Part shown: one piece after another, positions 62,284-64,000 of the stretch
Layout: every line of letters starts with the position of its first letter
Position numbering within the stretch: position 1 is the first letter of the stretch
NCBI RefSeq assembly: GCF_001509475.1
Contig: NZ_LLZG01000345.1
Span: forward strand, 1 to 64,000
DNA from: Streptomyces regalis
GTDB lineage: Bacteria > Actinomycetota > Actinomycetes > Streptomycetales > Streptomycetaceae
Direction of reading: 5' to 3'
Length of the DNA: 64,000 nt
The notes under the pieces: model-generated
The model's database searches: none
The model's input: the letters and a program-made list of their open reading frames with translations, nothing else
Told to the model about the DNA's origin: nothing
Made by a program: the position numbers and the translations under genes

Positions 62284-63744
62284 TCAGGGGGCGGCCGTCT
62301 CCAGCACGCGCTCCGATGCCTGCTCGGCCGGGCTCACGGCCGTGCCGCCACGCCGCCGGGACGGGATGAACAGGGCCGAGACGCCGGCGACGGCCACCAC
62401 GGCGGCGCCGGTGACGAGGGCGGGCCGCAGGCCGTCGACGAACGTCTGGCCGGTCTCGTAGCCGCCCTGCGCGGAGAAGATCGACCCCATGACGGCGATG
62501 CCGAGCGCACCGCCGACCTCGCGCAGCGCGTTGTTGGCGCCGGAGGCGATGCCCTGCTGCGAGGCCCGCACGCTGGACATGACCAGGTTGGCGGCCGGGG
62601 CGACGAACAGGGCCATGCCGATACCGCTGATGATCAGGCCGGGCAGCTGGACGGCGTAGGAGGCGTCGACAGTGATCACGGAGGCCAGGTAGGCAAGGCC
62701 GGCGGCCTGGAAGAACAGGCCGGTGGCGACGACGGGGCGGCCGCCGATGCGGTCGGACAGGATGCCGGCGATCGGCGCGACGAGCATCGGCATACCGGTC
62801 CACGGCAGCATCCGCAGCCCCGCCTCGGTGGGCGAGTAGCGGAGCACGCCCTGCATGTACTGGCTGAGCAGGAAGATCGACCCGAACATGCCGAGGAACA
62901 TCAGCATGCTCGCGGCATTGATCCCGGAGAAGGCCCGGGAGCGGAACAGCCGCATCGGCAGCATCGGGTTCTTGGCTCGGGTGCTGTAGAGGACGAACCC
63001 GACGAGCAGGGCGCCTCCGCCGAACAGGCCGGTCAGGACCAGGGAGCCGGTCCAGCCGTCGGCAGGGCCGCGGACCAGGCCGTACACGATGCCGAACAGG
63101 CCGCCGCTGGCGAGCAGCGTGCCGGGGATGTCGAGCGGGGCGCCGGTGCCGTACGACTCGGTGAGGCGCAGGCGGGCGAGTGGCAGCAGGGCGAGGCCGA
63201 GCGGGACGTTCAGCCAGAAGATCCACTGCCAGGAGATGTGCTCGGTGAGGCTGCCGCCGATGAGCGGCCCGGACGCGACCGCGAGCCCGTTGACGGCACC
63301 CCAGATGCCGTACGCCGTCCCGCGCTTGGCCGCGGGCACGGCCGCCGTCAGCAGGGTCAGCGTCAGCGGCATCATGATCGCCGCGCCGGCGCCCTGGACC
63401 GCGCGGGCGGCGATGAGGGAGTCGACGCCGGGCGCGAGGGCCGCGGCGGCGGAGGCGCCGGTGAAGATCGTGATGCCGACGAGAAAGAGCCGACGCCGGC
63501 CGAAGCGGTCGCCGAGCGCCGCGCCGAACATCAGCAGTACGGCGAAGGTGAGCGTGTAGGCACTCACCGTCCACTCCAGGTCGGGCAGCGCTCCGCCCAG
63601 GTCCTCACGGATGGAGGGCAGTGCGGTGGTCACGACGAGGTTGTCGAGTGCCGCCATGAACCCGGCGACGCTCGTGATGACAAGGGCCCAGGCGGCTCCG
63701 CCTCGGCGTGCTGTCCGCGCTTTCTGTTCGGTCTGCTGTGACAT
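62284..63744 (-). CDS. MFS exporter, DHA2 family (14 TM)
   Basis: 486-residue drug/proton antiporter type. It shows motif D1 (FMAALDNLVVTTALPSIRED), motif A (ALGDRFGRRRLFLVG) and about 14 hydrophobic segments. Motif C is present as GLAVASGPLIGGSL. The ATG at 63744 is preceded by a purine stretch GGGGGAGCG. An imperfect palindrome 54 bases upstream and a truncated regulator gene beyond it suggest local control. The substrate cannot be read from sequence. Confidence 0.9.
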   Translation of the reverse strand: MSQQTEQKARTARRGGAAWALVITSVAGFMAALDNLVVTTALPSIREDLGGALPDLEWTVSAYTLTFAVLLMFGAALGDRFGRRRLFLVGITIFTGASAAAALAPGVDSLIAARAVQGAGAAIMMPLTLTLLTAAVPAAKRGTAYGIWGAVNGLAVASGPLIGGSLTEHISWQWIFWLNVPLGLALLPLARLRLTESYGTGAPLDIPGTLLASGGLFGIVYGLVRGPADGWTGSLVLTGLFGGGALLVGFVLYSTRAKNPMLPMRLFRSRAFSGINAASMLMFLGMFGSIFLLSQYMQGVLRYSPTEAGLRMLPWTGMPMLVAPIAGILSDRIGGRPVVATGLFFQAAGLAYLASVITVDASYAVQLPGLIISGIGMALFVAPAANLVMSSVRASQQGIASGANNALREVGGALGIAVMGSIFSAQGGYETGQTFVDGLRPALVTGAAVVAVAGVSALFIPSRRRGGTAVSPAEQASERVLETAAP

Positions 63745-63797
63745 CGCTCCCCCAGGGATGATGCATTCCGGTTGGTGGTGTGGACAGTGCTAGAGAT

Positions 63798-63815
63798 AGT
63801 TATGGATCACTAACT
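63798..63815. promoter_or_regulatory. Putative operator upstream of the MFS gene
   Basis: AGTTA (63798-63802) and TAACT (63811-63815) flank an 8-base centre containing GATC. It is AT-rich against its surroundings and 54 bases before the MFS start codon, where a repressor would act. Confidence 0.45.
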
Positions 63816-63873
63816 TTTGAGCCCATGAATTGGAGCCCATGAAAAGGCGGAGTGGGCTTTGCCACCCCTCCCC

Positions 63874-64000
63874 CTACGACGGCTCCTCAGTCCGCTCCGG
63901 CGGGCTCATCCCCGCCCAGACACGGTGGTCGGGAGGGAAACCCATGGCCACCAGGCAGTTGATGAGCATGCCGTACGCCATGAAGGTCGTCGTCTCGTTG
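63874..64000 (-). CDS. C-terminal end of a gene cut by the window edge, possibly a TetR-type regulator
   Basis: The frame ending in TAG at 63874-63876 encodes about 42 residues: NETTTFMAYGMLINCLVAMG, then FPPDHRVWAG and an ending PERTEEPS. The pattern resembles the last helix of TetR-family ligand domains, but the DNA-binding part is outside the window, so the family is a guess. Same strand as the MFS gene, 130 bases upstream of it. Confidence 0.45.
   Translation of the reverse strand, partial: NETTTFMAYGMLINCLVAMGFPPDHRVWAGMSPPERTEEPS

Overview
The window is high-GC actinobacterial chromosome, almost certainly Streptomyces. The evidence is the third-position G/C bias, GTG and TTG starts, rpoB starting with TTG, the S10-spc-alpha ribosomal block without rpsD, and the order tRNA-Trp, secE, nusG, rplK, rplA, rplJ, rplL, rpoB, rpoC, rpsL, rpsG, fusA, tuf.

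Region 1 (1-15417, minus strand) is the S10-spc-alpha superoperon. In transcription order it reads rpsJ-rplC-rplD-rplW-rplB-rpsS-rplV-rpsC-rplP-rpmC-rpsQ, rplN-rplX-rplE-rpsZ-rpsH-rplF-rplR-rpsE-rpmD-rplO, secY-adk-map-infA-rpmJ-rpsM-rpsK-rpoA. rpoA runs off the left edge.

Region 2 (15823-20172, minus) is a complete pqqABCDE set behind a secreted PQQ-type sugar dehydrogenase. The putative S10 promoter begins inside the pqqE stop codon.

Region 3 (20317-37206) is a surface-glycan cluster. It holds a TagD-like cytidylyltransferase, a secreted beta-propeller/FN3 protein, a Wzx flippase, a Wzz-like copolymerase with a degenerate P-loop, a Wzy-like polymerase, a methyltransferase, two GT4 glycosyltransferases, a GDP-mannose 3,5-epimerase homologue, a WcaF-like acyltransferase, a CDP-alcohol phosphotransferase, an AftB-like GT-C enzyme, a priming glycosylphosphotransferase and a small secreted protein. 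It looks like a Wzx/Wzy exopolysaccharide pathway, possibly with polyol-phosphate decoration. Regions 2 and 3 fill the gap between two housekeeping ribosomal blocks and are the most interesting part of the window.

Region 4 (37251-56477, minus) is the str operon (rpsL-rpsG-fusA-tuf), a DUF1707/DUF4190 membrane protein, rpoBC, rplJL with a leader, a lipoprotein and a decayed paralogue of it, rplKA, nusG, secE and tRNA-Trp. Promoter-like and terminator-like elements can be read directly between the units.

Region 5 (56763-64000) holds an aspartate aminotransferase and an adenosine deaminase on plus, a TetR regulator divergent from an NAD(P)-binding oxidoreductase with two clear palindromic operators between them, murB, a DUF3291 protein, a DHA2-type MFS exporter, and the 3' end of a probable regulator gene cut by the right edge.

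No rRNA, CRISPR array or insertion sequence was recognised. Gene functions rest on reading motifs by eye; no database search was possible.
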